A stretch of DNA of 64,000 nucleotides from Wyeomyia smithii (Eukaryota; Arthropoda; Insecta; Diptera; Culicidae). The DNA lies in assembly GCF_029784165.1 (NCBI RefSeq), contig NC_073696.1, positions 150,528,812 to 150,592,811 of the forward strand, read 5' to 3'. Under the pieces are notes generated by a model. The model made no database searches, had not been told where the DNA came from, and worked only from the letters and a program-made list of their open reading frames with translations. Of the stretch, positions 12,526-25,500 are shown in pieces. The position numbers and the translations under genes were made by a program. Positions within the stretch are counted from its first letter, which is position 1, and every line of letters begins with the position of its first letter.

Positions 12526-13225
12526 GTAAGCCCCGCCTCAAAATAATATTAGAATCTAATAGATTTTATTATTATTCTCAGACTTTCAATTCATTTGACA
12601 TATCAATATCAAAAAAATTGACCCGTATTTAATATATATAGGGTAACTGACGGCTTCGTCAGGTGATATGCGTTGTGGGCAGGATTCAGTTTGCCAAGCT
12701 CTACTGCTTATATTCCACTCAGAAACTCAATTTGTGTTAACTTACCTTGAACGTTGAAGTTTTTTTGTTCGCATGAATGAATCACTCCATTAAAAACTCA
12801 AACATTTTCCGAAAAAAACTTCCACGAAATTCATCTTCGCCGCTAGCGATATTTGGTTACGATTTTCTCGTGAAATATCAGGGCTAGTAGCAAAATAATA
12901 GTGACTTTTTTCATTAAAATATGGACCAAATAGTGACCAAAAATATACAAAAGAAAAAATTGAAATTTATTGTTGAACCATAAATAAACCAAAAAGTCTA
13001 ACTAAAATCTGTATCATAATTATTCAAAATGCATCTAAAATATTATTCACTCAAAGCTAAATATTAAATCTAGAATTAGGTAAACTAAACCCTAATCTAA
13101 ACCTAAACCTAAGTTCTTTAATTTATCATAATTACTTACGCTACAGTATAACTAAAATTAATTAAATAAACCACCCTAAAGATACGATACGATTATAACG
13201 AAACACATCCCAGACAACCAGAAGT

Positions 13226-13908
13226 CGCATAATATTGCGCGGATTACCTCGTAGAAAGTTCTATGGCACATCAGTATCGTATTGCTGTATGAACAACGTA
13301 TGTGTTTAATCGCTTATGGTGTTATTTTGCGAACTTCTTGCGATGAGTGTAACATACTCGCATAGTAATATACATAAACTCATATCATGCCTGTCCAAAC
13401 TCATAGTAAACTCACAAAGTGATAATTATACGTATGAAGCAAAATCTCCAGTATCACGTCGTATTGCATATAAATTTAGTCGCAAAACCTATCATTTTGT
13501 ATCACCCTTAATGACTAAACTCATGAAAACAAGCCTAGATAACTTAAAATCGCATATGTTTGCACGGGTTACCTCGTATAGAGTTCTATGGTACATCACT
13601 ATCGTATAGCTGTATGAGCAACCAAGTATTTTATCGCATATGGTTTTGTGTTGCGACTTCTTGCGATGAGTGTAACATACTCACACAGCAATACAGATAA
13701 ACTCATATAATGTATATTCAAACTTTTATTAATTCCACAAAGTGATGAATATACGCGAAAACCAAAAGTCTCATGTTTAGTCGCAAAAGGCATCATTTTG
13801 TAACACCGTAAACGACTGAATTTATGATAACTAGATGCCGCTAATGTTTGCACTGCTTACATCGCACAAGATATTATGATAGATCATTAGCTTGTATGAC
13901 CAATGTGA
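13226..13908 (+). repeat. Tandem satellite-like repeat, about 2.2 units
   Basis: A unit starting CGCATAATATTGCGCGGATT recurs diverged at 13551 and, partly, near 13837. Common words are GTTACCTCGTA, AGTTCTATGG, TTCTTGCGATGAGTGTAAC and CACAAAGTGAT. Offsets are about 325 and 288 bp. Weak open frames over it (13316-13609 plus, 13599-13853 minus) look like by-products. Confidence 0.6.
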
Positions 13909-13931
13909 AGCCAAATGTTTAACGGTTACAA
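13909..13931 (+). repeat. 23-bp direct repeat, right copy
   Basis: Exact copy of 12304-12326; the flanks diverge on both sides. Confidence 0.6.
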
Positions 13932-15679
13932 TACCTAAAAGATTTCTCTGGTCACCTAACTAAGATTCAACTAAAAACAAAATCGTCGGTAGTGACCGTT
14001 GTGTTCTGGAATCAAAAAAATTCTTGATTTTGGAAAATTCTGCATATTATTATCACACTACAAAATTGAAAACCTTATTAAAATCGGGACAAATGCCAGA
14101 AAATGAAAAATAAATCAGGACGTCAAAACAGGGTTTCAAAATCAGGACATGTCCTGCTAAATCAGGACGGATGGTATCCCTATACAGTTACCATTACGAA
14201 TCAAACTCGGAAGTTGTTCATTTCCTCTTCGGATGACAGTTCTCACAGGTGACAAAATATTTTTATAGCTTACAAAAAAAAATCATGTCACCAATTCTAA
14301 TACATCGCACTAATACAAACGCGCCTGGAAAAATCTATGGTGTGAAACAACGATTTGTTTACATTTTATTAGTTGCGCCTTAATTTACGAATCACTTCGA
14401 AATTATTCATTCAGCGTTCCCAGCAAACTCCCAGTCGTAACCTTACGCAATTTTAACGACTTCTGATGAAAGGTACATGCTTTATTATTGGGTCTTTTTA
14501 TTAAAATCCAAGTAATCAGCTATGTTTTCTAACAGGAAATTATCATATTTAATGGAACGCAAGGACTCAAGTAATGGCACCCAAAATAAAAATCTAATTG
14601 AAAAATCGATAGACTGTTTTTTAGTATCATTTAATAACCAAGTGATATGAAAGATAATACAAATAACGTTTCAAAATAAAATTGGATTATATACTTGTAT
14701 CTAAGGGCAATAATGGTGTATAGAATTTGTAGATGATGATGAGTACATTGCAGTTGGGCTTAATGTACTCTGATGGGATACGGGAGGTACATTGCACGCT
14801 TGGCCTTGGAACGTCTGATTCAATGACGAGGTTGTTGCAGTGTTTGAAGCAGGCGGCTCTTTCTTAGCTATTATGATTTTTCGTTGCTTCGTTAGACCTG
14901 GTATATAGACCTAAAAAAAACAATAAAATGTACCTTAAATTTAATTTCAAATCAAATTTTATTTATTGAGGTATCGGACATCACACTAATTTCTAATTCA
15001 AAATTTGTAACATGGTCACTGTTTTACGAATTTAAATCATTCAATTTCACTTAGATTCACTGTTCAATGTTGCTTGATAGAATTGAAAATCAGACGCTTG
15101 TATACAAATACTCCACCACATTGAATTCAGCAATTTCAAATTCCCTTTTCTTAGTATTTGCCGTCTCACTAAATACCGAAGCGGGTGGGGAAGCAAATCT
15201 GCGATTGCAAGAACGGAAGAAAGAAGGAGATATAATCATTCACGCTTAAGCCATAAATGATCGTGTTGAAGTGGTTCATTACTTCCGATCGCGGAAACCG
15301 AATACCGCGCAACTTATCTGAGGATTTTCGGAACAACTACTCGCCCATTTCAATTCTGATCGTGAGCGAGGCAGTAGTGTGATTAGTTTAGTTCGCGTGC
15401 GTTTTATTGTAAGTCTTTTGTGAAACGGGAGTGTTCTCTCTCGTTAAGTTTTTACTTTTCGTTAGGGTTTGGCTAATGCGGTTTAATAGGAATGCGGTCT
15501 ACGGACGCTTTTTTGTGCGGTTTTGTTAGTAAAAAAAGGTAAGAAGTTTTAAATGTGTGTACGACAGAAATGCTGAAGTTCCAATTCAGCCGTTGTCGGC
15601 TTATTTTTTGGGCTTTCTTTTCGCCCTTTACTAGCCGCTGCACTAGCGCGACGCTGCCACCCTCACGCTGCTGACCCAC
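13932..15679. other. Intergenic, no gene recognised
   Basis: AT-rich until about 15220, then less so to 15680 (GTGAGCGAGGCAGTAGTGTG, GTTCGCGTGCG). The richer part could be a 5' leader or LTR fragment of the repeat that follows, but no termini, coding region or RNA gene are visible. Confidence 0.4.
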
Positions 15680-15940
15680 GACGGGATTGACGCTTTGGTC
15701 AAACGTCGGCACTTGCGATCAGCCGGCAAACGACGCCGTCGATAAGGTTTGACCGACGCCATCGCTTCACATTGATCGACGCAACACGGTGTGTCCGAAG
15801 TGCCGGATTATCGTACTTTAATGTACCTCGGATTTTCTTTCACCAAAAGTAAGTTTTGGTCCTAACCTTTCAAAATCGGCTGGTTTTAAAATCATCCATC
15901 GGGGGAAATTTGAAAAAAATTGATTTGAATTTTTAGTGTT
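15680..15940 (+). repeat. Unclassified repeat, copy 1 of an inverted pair
   Basis: Matches 20805-21060 in reverse complement. Shared text includes GTGTCCGAA.TGCCGGATTAT, TACTTTAATGTACCTCGG and ATTTTCTTTCACCAAAAGT, then CCTTTCAAAATC and an ATCGGG phrase. About 4.9 kb separates the copies. Either terminal repeats of a composite element or two opposed insertions. Confidence 0.6.
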
Positions 15941-16489
15941 TTTTCAACCTACATTTTTCGATTTGATTGGTGATCTATACAAATCGTGTAACATCAACAT
16001 GTAGAAAATTGAGTTCCATTGCAACTACCTGCGTTTCTTTAATGAAATTTTTTTACTTTTAACCGAATCGCTTGCAATGATTTATAATTATTACAGTCCC
16101 CACACAATTATGGATCAACGGTATGTTTCACTACCAAAATGCTACATGCCTACAAACAGTTTTTTTTAACAGAGTCAAATAACATAAAACACAAAAGTGA
16201 TCCATAATTGTTGGGGGAGTGTATACATGATAAAATACTTCAAAAGTTGTGAATTGTTTTTAATCTGTCTGATTTCATATTTTTGTTACAAAAGTTTATA
16301 AAAACTCAAATGTTTTATTTCTGGTTTATTTTTTCTAGATGGTTAAAACATACTATAGTATACAATATAGCAGCTACCGCAAAGAACTTTGGGATACATT
16401 CCACTATCTTTGTCGCATTCGAGAATGAAACAGTGTTTATGGTTTTTGTCAGTGTATTATGTATCAATTTAGGTTGTTTCACTTTTAAG
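15941..16489. other. Intergenic, no gene recognised
   Basis: AT-rich sequence without terminal repeats, conserved domains or RNA motifs. The open frame at 16283-16630 crosses into the dispersed repeat downstream and has no protein-like pattern. Confidence 0.4.
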
Positions 16490-18952
16490 CCTGAGCTGAG
16501 CATTTTCTGTATGTGGATGTGTGTATGTGCAGATTTTTATTCTCACTCACTTTTCTCAGAGATGGCTGAACCGATTTTCATGAAATTATTTGCAAATGAA
16601 AGGTCTCTTTGTCCCATAAGACCCTATTAAATTTCATTGTAATCGGATTTTTAGTTTAGAGGTTATGTTTCAAAATGTAAAAATCATGAAACATCATTAT
16701 CTCGAAAACTACACAACCGATTTGAACAAAATTGATTTCAAATGAACAAGCTACCTGAAAAACCCTTAACTTTTGAATTTCATGAGGATTGAACTTGTGG
16801 TTCAAAAGTTATGACAAGAAACGTGTTTTGAAGACTACTTAATCTCACTCATGTTTCTCAGAGATGGCTCAACCGATTTTCATAAAATCAGTTTCAAATG
16901 GAAGGTCTAGTTGCTCCATAAAACCCTATTGATTTGTTTTGCAATCGGACTATTACTTTGCCTGTTATGTTTAAAAATGTGAAATCCAGCTATGAAAAGG
17001 AACATATTCCAAAGACTACTTGAACTCACTCACTTTTCTCAGAGATGGTTGACCATATTTCCACAAAATTAGTGTCAACTAATAAGTCTAGCTGCCTCGT
17101 AACACCCTATCGAATTTTACTGTAATCGGACTGTAACTTCGTCTGTAAAGTACTAAAATGTGAAAATCACGAAACTTCATTATCTCAAAAACTGCACAAC
17201 CGATTTGATCAATATTATTATCAGATGAGCGGGCTAGTTAAGGGTTAACTGATGAATTATGATTGAACACGTGGTTTCAAAGTTTGGCTGCCCTATACGT
17301 TCCCATTTCATTTGATTATAATTGCACTTAAGCACATCTGTTCAACTGAAGAACCAAAAACGAGACAAAATCTCTTTATTTTAAGTATCGACATCTAGCG
17401 GTGGAGAGAATGCATTTTACACTCGAAATTTCATTACGCTTATATTCCATTCATTCAACAAAAGGACTGTATGAGCTCTCGCCGCTTTTTCGTCGAGAGA
17501 ATCCTTTGTTCTACCCGGTACTGGTATAGCGAGGGTGCCTTTTCATGATAAACGTACAGTACCACTCGCATACGTGCAACGGTTTTTGTGTAGATATATT
17601 TTTAATGAATTTCATTGTTGCCCAAGTTGAAAACTGAATATCTTGACTAACGACAATCATTTTTTACATTGTACCTAATGTCGTAAGCAGTGCTGGTACA
17701 GCGCGTCTGATATGCATTTCTAACAATGTTAGGTATAGAAAATGGTACGAAAAAAAAATATTGTCGTTGATCGAGAAATTCGGTTTCCAAGTCCAACGAA
17801 AATGTTCAAGTAAATCAATTAACAGGTTAAAATAGTTTCAACAGTCGTGAGGTGTACGATCCAAGAAAATTTGTTAGACAATGTTTGAATGGTTGAAAGA
17901 TTTTTTAATTTGTTCTATTGACGTTGATTGTGAATTGTTGCTGAATTTCCTCTTTAAAGAGCTCTTGAATGCAGTCCAGTCTTAACTTGATTTTGATAGA
18001 TTCAACTATTCAAGATCACCTTTTTGCCTGGTCATTAAAGCACAGTAAAATAGTTTTTTGGTGCATGTTCAAACTATTGGAGCGAACTGTTCGAACGATG
18101 CACTGTAAAATCAATGTAGGATGGAACAGCAAAAAATGAATGCGAAAGCTTGGGCACCTGGAGAGTTTTGTTCGAAGTTGCATATCTGTTCTGTGACTTA
18201 AGCCACCGTTTTGTATTAAATTGTTAATAAAACAATGAAAGTCTATTATTTCACATGACTTATTTGAACATAACTAGTGTCATACGAACGAGTCATCTCT
18301 CAAACTTACAAATAACAAACTTCATAACAATTTTATATGTGGCTCAAAAGTTATGGAACGAAAAGAAATTTAAAGACTTTTTAAAACTATTGATTGATAT
18401 ATTTATTTCGAGTATCTTTTTGAACTGAAAATTTTCTCGACTCAGCACCTATCCTACCACTTATCCTACACATGCAAAATGTGCCAAAAACAATATCCAA
18501 AATGTTGCCTGAGGTCTGAGGTATTTGTTACCACTAAAAACATTCACCTGCCAAATATGGTTCCATTTAGTTGATTAGTTCGCGAGATGTGCAGAAATTT
18601 GTGCAGAAACATGTGCTTCCATAAGAGGGAGGGGCGTCGAACCATTATGGACATATTTATTCACCCTTTAAAACATCCACATGCCAAATTCGGTTTCATT
18701 TGCTTGGTTTGTTCTTGAGTTGTGCAGAAATGTATGTTCCATTTGTATTGGACCCCTCCTTTCCAGAAGAGGGAGGGGTCACAAACTATCATAGGAACCT
18801 TTATCGGGACCAAAAACCCCTACATACAAACTTTCACGTCGATCGGTTCGGTAGTTTTATTTATTGGATTGAAGCGTTCATTTAATCTATTTTTACAAAT
18901 AAAAGTATGAATGAGAAAGGCTGGGTCTGACCGCTAGGTGGATTAATTTAGG
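16490..18952 (+). repeat. Dispersed repeat copy F, 5'-truncated and interrupted
   Basis: Begins inside the family at GCTGAGCATTTTCTGTATG and ends at the tail GACCGCTAGGTGGATTAATT. Compared with copy G, about 0.85 kb of unrelated sequence sits between roughly 17350 and 18203; after it the text resumes at TTTTGTATTAAATTGTTAA. A second foreign block near 18430-18870 has two diverged units around CATGCCAAATTCGG and AGAGGGAGGGG, a phrase common in insect repeats. Confidence 0.6.
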
Positions 18953-19227
18953 TTTTTGAAACACAAAAGACAGATTTTAGGCCGATTTTGTTCTTGTGTT
19001 TTCTTCATTTTGTACAATCTACCGAAAACAACTAGACGAGCCTTCGTTTGTTTGAACATTGTCGAAATGGTTTGTTAATATCACTGTTTCACATGTGTTG
19101 TAAATCATAGCAATCACTGATTTTTTCACATGCACCATAGCAACCAAGGTTATTTTGCAGTGAGTGAATAGCAAATGCATATCAACCACTGCTATATAAA
19201 TGTGCTCGGGTTTTTTTGTAATGTTTT

Positions 19228-20654
19228 TGCCTTTCTCCTAGAAAGGTATAGCAATCACTGACAAAAACCAAAGGTACAAAAGTGCCCCAAAAGGTCGAAT
19301 CTCGTATATCAATCGACTTAGTTCGACGAGCTGAGCATTTTCTGTATGTGTGTGTATGTGTGTGTGTAACGCTCTCCCAATCTCACTCGATTTTCTCAGA
19401 GATGGCTGAACCGATTTCAATGAAATCAATTGCTAATGAAAGGCCTATTTGCCCCGTAAGACCCCATTAAATTTTATTGTAATCGGATTTCTAGTTTAGA
19501 GGTTATGTATCAAAATGTAAAAATCACGAAACATCAATATCTCAGAAACTAGGCAACCGATTTGAACAAAGTTAATTCAAATGAACGAGCTACGTAAAAA
19601 ACCCTTAACTTTCCAATTTTATGAAGATTGAACTTGTGGTTTAGAAAGTTATGGAAAGAAACGTGTTCTAGAGACTATTTAGTCTCACTCATGTTTCTCA
19701 GAGATGGCTGGACCAATTTTCATAAAATTAGTGCCATATGGAAGGTCTTGTTGCCTCATAAGACCCTATTGATTTTTTTTTGCAAACGGATTATTACTTT
19801 GCCTGTAATGTTTAAAAATGTGAAATCCAGCTATGTAAAGAAACATATTCCGAAGACTACCTAAACTCAATCTCTTTTCTCAGAGATTTCCACAAAATTA
19901 GTGTCAAATGAAAGGTCTAGCTGCCTCATAACACCCCATTAAATTTTGCTGTAATCGGACTGTAACTTCGTCTGTAATGTATCGAAATGTGAAAATCACG
20001 AAACTTCATTATCTTAAAAACTACACAACCGTTTTGAACAATATTGATATCAGATGAACGGACTAGTTAAAGGTTAACTGATGAATTATAATTGAACACG
20101 TGGTTTCAAAGTTTGGTTACCCTATACGTTCCCTTTTCATTCGATAATAATCGAACTTAAGCCCGTTATGTAACCGTTATGTATTAAATTGTTAAAACAA
20201 CGAAAGTCTATTATCTCAAGCATTACACGACTTATTTGAACATAACTATTGTCATACAAACGAGTCATCTCTCAAACTTACAAATATCAAACTTCATAAC
20301 AATTTGATATGTGGTTCAAAAGTTTTGGAAAGAAAAGAAATTCGAAGACTATTTAAAACTATACCAGCTTTGATCAATATATATGATTTAAATGTGGTAT
20401 CGTACAATTTGAACGTTCCTGGTATCGCTCGTGATTAAATTGTTCGAAATTAAGAGTCATTTCTTTTATTTCGCTATTTCCTAAGCACTAATATTACTTC
20501 AAATTTCATATTTTATACTTCAATTACAACATCAATATTTTTCAAGAATCCAAAGAGTGAATATATGGACTTAAGCATTCACGTAAATTCAATTTTACAA
20601 ATGATAAGTTCGAATGAGAAAGGCTGAGCCTGACCGCTAGGTGGATTAATTTAG
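19228..20654 (+). repeat. Dispersed repeat copy G, nearly uninterrupted
   Basis: Head GCCTTTCTCCTAGAAAGG to tail GACCGCTAGGTGGATTAATT, about 1.4 kb. It has the (GT)n tract, four CTCAGAGAT modules and the closing ATTTCTTTTATTTCGCTATT region. It is useful as a compact family reference. Non-coding. Confidence 0.7.
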
Positions 20655-20804
20655 GTTTTTAAATACCTGTGTATATATCTCATTTTTTCTGCAACATGTA
20701 AACTAAAAATCTACTAGGAAAGCTATTTTAAGCTTAAGATTATGATGAAGTTATTTATTTTGAACGTTATCAGTGTATTTAACATTAAAAATTAGTATAA
20801 TTAA

Positions 20805-21060
20805 AAAAAAAATACACAAAAAAATTTAAATCAATTTTATTCAATTTTAACCCGATGAATTTTTTTTAAAACGGTTGATTTTGAAAGGTATGGACCCAAA
20901 TTAACTTTTGGTGAAAGAAAATCCGAGGTACATTAAAGTATGATAATCCGGCATTTCGGACACGCGCCATTGCTAACATCGAGTGACGCCAACGCTCACC
21001 ATCGATCGACGCCAATCAGAGCAGCAGTCAACGCGGCAAGCCTTCGACGGTAGGGCTAAG
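20805..21060 (-). repeat. Unclassified repeat, copy 2 of an inverted pair
   Basis: Reverse-complement match to 15680-15940, with substitutions and small indels. It ends just before the CR1-like LINE sequence. Confidence 0.6.
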
Positions 21061-21084
21061 AATAGCACCGGCGGACTTCTTTAT

Positions 21085-21333
21085 CTACCGTGAGTAAAAA
21101 TAGCAAAATATAGATTCTGCGAGTTCAACTAAAGAACTATGGACAAAACTTAAACAGCTTAATGTTATTAATGGTGCCTCCGACAGTATTAAGTATAATA
21201 ATACTGGTGACGATATAAATATCTTTTTGGCGAACAATTCACACAAGACCCTACACCCCCATCAATACCACCTGAAAACATTCATGGTTTTTCGTTCACC
21301 CATTGTAGCGAACTGGATGTCTCAAATACTATT
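21085..21333 (+). pseudogene. CR1-like LINE, RT upstream linker (part 1)
   Basis: Reads in frame STKELWTKLKQLNVINGA near 21130-21180 and ELDVSNTI at the end, typical of the linker before the RT of CR1/Jockey-type LINEs. A frame shift lies near 21240-21260. The reading frame stops at the head of a dispersed repeat and plausibly resumes at 25118 with SIASNAIGLDGIPSRF. No endonuclease part is visible upstream, so the copy is 5'-truncated. Confidence 0.55.
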
Positions 21334-21974
21334 GCCTTTCTCCTAGAAAGGTATGGCAATCACTGCAAAAACCAAAGGTATAAAAGTGCTTCAGAGGGTC
21401 GAATCTCGTATATCAATCGACCTAGTTCGACGAGCTGAGCATTTTCTGTATGTGTGTGTGTATGTATCAAAATTTGAAAATCACAAAACTTCAATATCTC
21501 AGTAACTACACAACCGATTTGAACAAAATTGGTGTCAAAAGAACGGGCTTGCTTTGTGTGTATGTGCAAATTTTCGACCTCACTCGATTTTCTCAGAGAT
21601 GACTGGACTGATTTTCAAAAAATTATTTCCAAATGAAAGGTCTAGTTTTCCCATGAAACCCTATTAAATTATATTGAAATCGGATTTTAGTTTATATGTT
21701 ATGTATCAAAATGTGGAAATAACGAAAGCTCATTATCTCAGGAACTACACAACGGATTTTAACAAAATTGGTTCTTAATTAACGGGCTACCTAAAAAACC
21801 ACTTATCATTCGAATTTTATAAAGATTGGACATGTGGTTTAAAAGTTATGGGAAGAAATGTGTTCTGGAGACTATTTGATCTTACTCATATTCCTCAGAG
21901 ATGGCTGAACCAATTTTCATAAAATCGGTATCATATGGAAGGTCTAGTTGCGCCGTAAGAATCTATTGATTTTT
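21334..21974 (+). repeat. Dispersed repeat copy H1
   Basis: Starts with the head GCCTTTCTCCTAGAAAGG directly after an ATT codon of the LINE frame and is cut by a second head at 21975. It carries the GT tract and two CTCAGAGAT modules. Confidence 0.6.
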
Positions 21975-21989
21975 GCCTTTCTCCTAGAA

Positions 21990-23520
21990 TTATTTGTTTG
22001 TTTATAGCATCATCTGACAGTTGTCTTAATGAATCGATAGTTAAAAGGAACTTAGTCTAACAATTTTCTGTTCAAAAATATGTGTGGATTCACCAAAGTT
22101 AAAAAGATGTTCAACATTTGTGAAAATTCTAACTATGTATGCTGCAGTCGTAGTAACCGTAGTTCGTGCGGTGGAATGTAGCATCGTTGAAGATCTCAGC
22201 ATGCGATGTGAAGCGCGAAAATTTATCGTGGATAGTAATTTCGGTGAGTCTATATCGCCATTTAAAATCTTAGCAACGAATAATGCCTGCTGTGTCTTTC
22301 GGCGACGTTCAAGCGTATCAAGTCCTAACAAACGACAAACGGATAAATCTTCTCTGCACACGTTCTAATCTGAGATTCCAAGACAGCTGATGCGGGGTCC
22401 AAACCACACTTGCATTTTCCAGTATGGGACGCACTGAAGAACAATACAACGCTTTAAAGCAATGGGGATCCTTGAAATCACGTCCAATTTTTGCGATGAA
22501 ACCAAGTTGACTCTGTTTAGCGCCATTCCGTCAATTGCGTACGTAAAAATTATCGGTGATTGAATCCGGTGAAATGTAATCACTTCACATTTTGCCGTGC
22601 TCAGTGTCAAGGAATTTAGTTTACACTACGTCACGAAGCAGTCCAGTAGGGACTGTAAACGGTAACAATCTTCAATGTTACGAATCGTCAAATAAATTTT
22701 CAAATCATCGGCGTAAACAAGTCTGCAACCAATTCCTAGAGCGCTAGCCGCGTCGTTGAAAAAGATGATGAAAAGTAGTGGCCCAAGATTACTACCTTGC
22801 GGCTTAACCTGCAACGTTCTATCACACAGAAATGATTCCAACCACTTGACGAAACGTGACGTTGCTCCCAATCGCGATATTTTTTTCAGCAGTATAGAAT
22901 GGTCGATGCGATCAAAAGCTGCTTTTAGGTCGATGTAAATAACATCGACTTGCGCTTTGCGTTCAATTTCAGCGATACAGTTTGATGTGAAGTCCATGAG
23001 GTTCGTTGCTACGGAACGGCCAGGTATAAATCCATGCTGATCGGAGGAAATGTAATTTTTCGTGCAGTTCAGGATAACAGTGCTCACAATAATTTCGAAC
23101 AGCTTAGATGCCGCACACAGATTAGTAATTCCACGATAGTTTCTTATATTTTGACGTTCACCACTCTTGAAGACTGGAAACATATAAGAGTGCTTCCAAA
23201 CCTTGGGAAATTTTCCTTGCACCAACGATTGATTAAATATAGAGCAAAGTGGTGTAGCCAGAGTCTCTGCACAACGGCATAAAAGTACAGCCGGTATACC
23301 ATCGGGACTAGCAGAGAAAGAATTTTTCAGTTTTCTTGCAGCGGTAAAAAGCATTTGAGGCGTTATTTCAAAAATGTCAAGGTCAATTAGGTCAGCTGGA
23401 ACATTGGCAGCGGCGCGACTTGCGTTGTCGTTAGATACACAACCAGAAGCAAATACCGAAGAGAAAAATTTTCGGAATAGCTCACATGAATCAGAAACAG
23501 AGTTAGATTCGACAAGCATA
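21990..23520 (-). pseudogene. Jockey-like LINE ORF2, 5'-truncated and broken
   Basis: The largest frame (22626-23519, 297 codons) carries RT motifs: FPVFKSGERQNIRNYRGI, DQHGFIPGRSVATNLM, VDVIYIDLKAAFDRIDHS, PQGSNLGPLLF and the catalytic box LVYADDLKIY. Roughly 18 codons before PQGSN are missing compared with the sister copy at 56854-57627. The frame ends at a TAG where the family has Trp. Continuations in other frames at 22365-22610 and 22041-22361 hold the C-terminal region (VCRLLGLDTLERRRK). The (AAAC)n-like tail lies at 21990-22005. It is inserted in the head of dispersed repeat H2. Dead copy. Confidence 0.85.
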
Positions 23521-23648
23521 TAGCAATCACTGCAAAAACCAAAGGTATAAAAGTGCTCCAGAGGGTCGAATATCGTATATCAATCGACTTAGTTCGACGA
23601 GCTAAGCATTTTCGGTATGGGTGTGTGTGCGTATATGTGTGTGTATTA

Positions 23649-24548
23649 GGGTGGCGAAAAGTGATCGATTTTCCAGAACCAAGTTATTTTGGTTCCTTTT
23701 GGGGCCCCAAACACTTCTGAACGTATCGGAAGTCGATTGGTTCTGTCTCCGCTTGGCGCATTGCATTTCAAATTTGTATGAAAATTTATATGGGAAAACT
23801 TACTTTTTTGCATTTACCTTTCTAGAGAGCTCAATAATGATCTAATAATGCACTACGTTATGTAAAAGTATAGTATTTTAGATACCTAACAACTTTGCAG
23901 AAGGCACTGAAGAGCTAGGATGTCCCTAAGAAGAACTATAGCTGTTCAAGTTTGGGTATGTCGATTTAAATGCAGAAAATCTTGTTTTTTGCCAACATTA
24001 CCAATGTACCGGCGCCAGTAGCATTCCCATCAGAAATAACCTGTAGTAACGAGTTTATACACTCAGCTGGATCAAACAAACAAATTCAGGTCAATATTCT
24101 AGGCGTAGGTAGAATCTACAACGTGTTTCAGAGGTTACTTGTGATGGAAATCTGACTAACGCCGGTACACTGGCAGTGTTGGCAGAAAAAATGATTTGCA
24201 ACATAAATTTCGACATACTCTTCTTCGAACAGCTCCAGTATTTTTTTGGGACACCCTAGCTTTTTGATGTCTTCGGCCAAATTGCTAGGCATCAAAAAAC
24301 CTACCATTTGAAGTCATGAAACCAATGGTTCGAGCCGCTTTGAGCTCTTTAGAATGGAAAATGCAAAAACGTTGGTTTTTCCGTACAAATCTCCATATAA
24401 ATTTGAAATGCAATGCGCTAAGCGGAAACTCAACCAATCGACTTCCGATAAGTTAAGGATTGTTTGAGGCTCCAAATAGAACAATAAAAACTTGGTTCTG
24501 GCTTTCTGCTATCAAGTTTCGTTTTTTCCATATAACTATTCCCCACCC
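23649..24548. mobile_element. 900-bp foldback MITE with TA target duplication
   Basis: Ends GGGTGGCGAA and, on the opposite strand, GGGTGGGGAA, each flanked by TA (23647-23648, 24549-24550). The inverted arms run for roughly 170 bp with mismatches; matching words include CCAGAACCAAGTT, TATCGGAAGTCGATTGGTT and GCGCATTGCATTTCAAATTT. No transposase. TA duplication and long arms fit a Tc1/mariner-type MITE. It is inserted in the GT tract of repeat H2. Confidence 0.7.
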
Positions 24549-25117
24549 TATTGTGTATGTATGTATGTAACGCTCTCCCAATCTCACACGATTTGCTCAG
24601 AGATGGCTAGACCGATTTTCATGAAACTAATAATTCAAATGAAAGTTCTAGTTGCCTCATAAGACCCTATTGAATTTTATTATAATCTTATCTGTTATGT
24701 ATCAAAATGTAAAAAATAATTCTTACTGTAAACAATCAAATCAAAAATTATATTTTAACGAATGATATATCGAGTCTACATATAATCGAGTCCAACCTAT
24801 ATATGAGTACATACAGTGACGTTTCGATTATACCACGATCAAAAAAAAATTTCGCGTCATATATTTGAAACATATTTATTTTATGTTATTCGCATGTGTT
24901 AATGCATGTTCATATATGTTTGAAGATTATGTTTTAAATGTTCGATATGGTTTCACTGCTACCAATGATTTGTATTTTTAGAGTGATAAATAAATCCAGC
25001 AAATATTATCAAGGGATATTTTTTTCTGAAATTAGGTGTGTCGTGTAAATCTGTTTTAACAAATAATAAGTACGAATGAGAAAGGCTTGGTCTGACCACT
25101 AGGTGGATTAATTTAGG

Positions 25118-25500
25118 TTTTTTTCGATAGCTTCGAATGCAATCGGTTTGGATGGCATTCCATCAAGGTTTATTAAAGTCATCCTATCATCTGTAATTAC
25201 ACCATTAACGTACCTTTTCAACTTATTCATCACAAGTGCAAAAATTTCCACGAGCGTGACCGCGAAAATTATTCCAATCCGTAAGAAACCCTCTAACTCT
25301 GGCTTGAACAACCTCCGTCCTATTAGCATTCTGTGTTCCCCGTCCAAGGTTTTCGAGAAAATTTTGAAAAATCAAATTCAGGTGCATATTCAACGGTTTA
25401 ATCTCTTTAGTCCTTATCAGTCTGGTTTTAGATCTGAACACAGTACCACCACAGCACTCCTCAAGGTCCACGATAATTTGTATAGATTTATCGACAAAAA
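25118..25500 (+). pseudogene. CR1-like LINE, RT N-terminal part (part 2)
   Basis: In frame from 25124: SIASNAIGLDGIPSRFIK, then NNLRPISILCSPSKVFEKIL, QSGFRSEHSTTTALL and LYRFIDKK. These are RT fingers motifs, with NNLRPIS equivalent to the NYRPIS box. The frame is then lost to a foreign segment of about 1.36 kb and the palm resumes near 26863 with LLLIDFSKAFDRVSH. Non-functional. Confidence 0.75.

Larger units (their letters stand above)
21975..25117 (+). repeat. Dispersed repeat copy H2 with two nested insertions
   Basis: The head GCCTTTCTCCTAGAA at 21975-21989 is separated from its continuation TAGCAATCACTGC at 23523 by a minus-strand LINE. Further in, a foldback MITE occupies 23649-24548. 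The tail GACCACTAGGTGGATTAATT ends at about 25117, after which the CR1-like LINE frame resumes. Confidence 0.65.

Noticed and set aside
13316..13609. 97-codon frame as a small gene
   Set aside because: It spans a satellite-like unit whose sister unit does not keep the frame.
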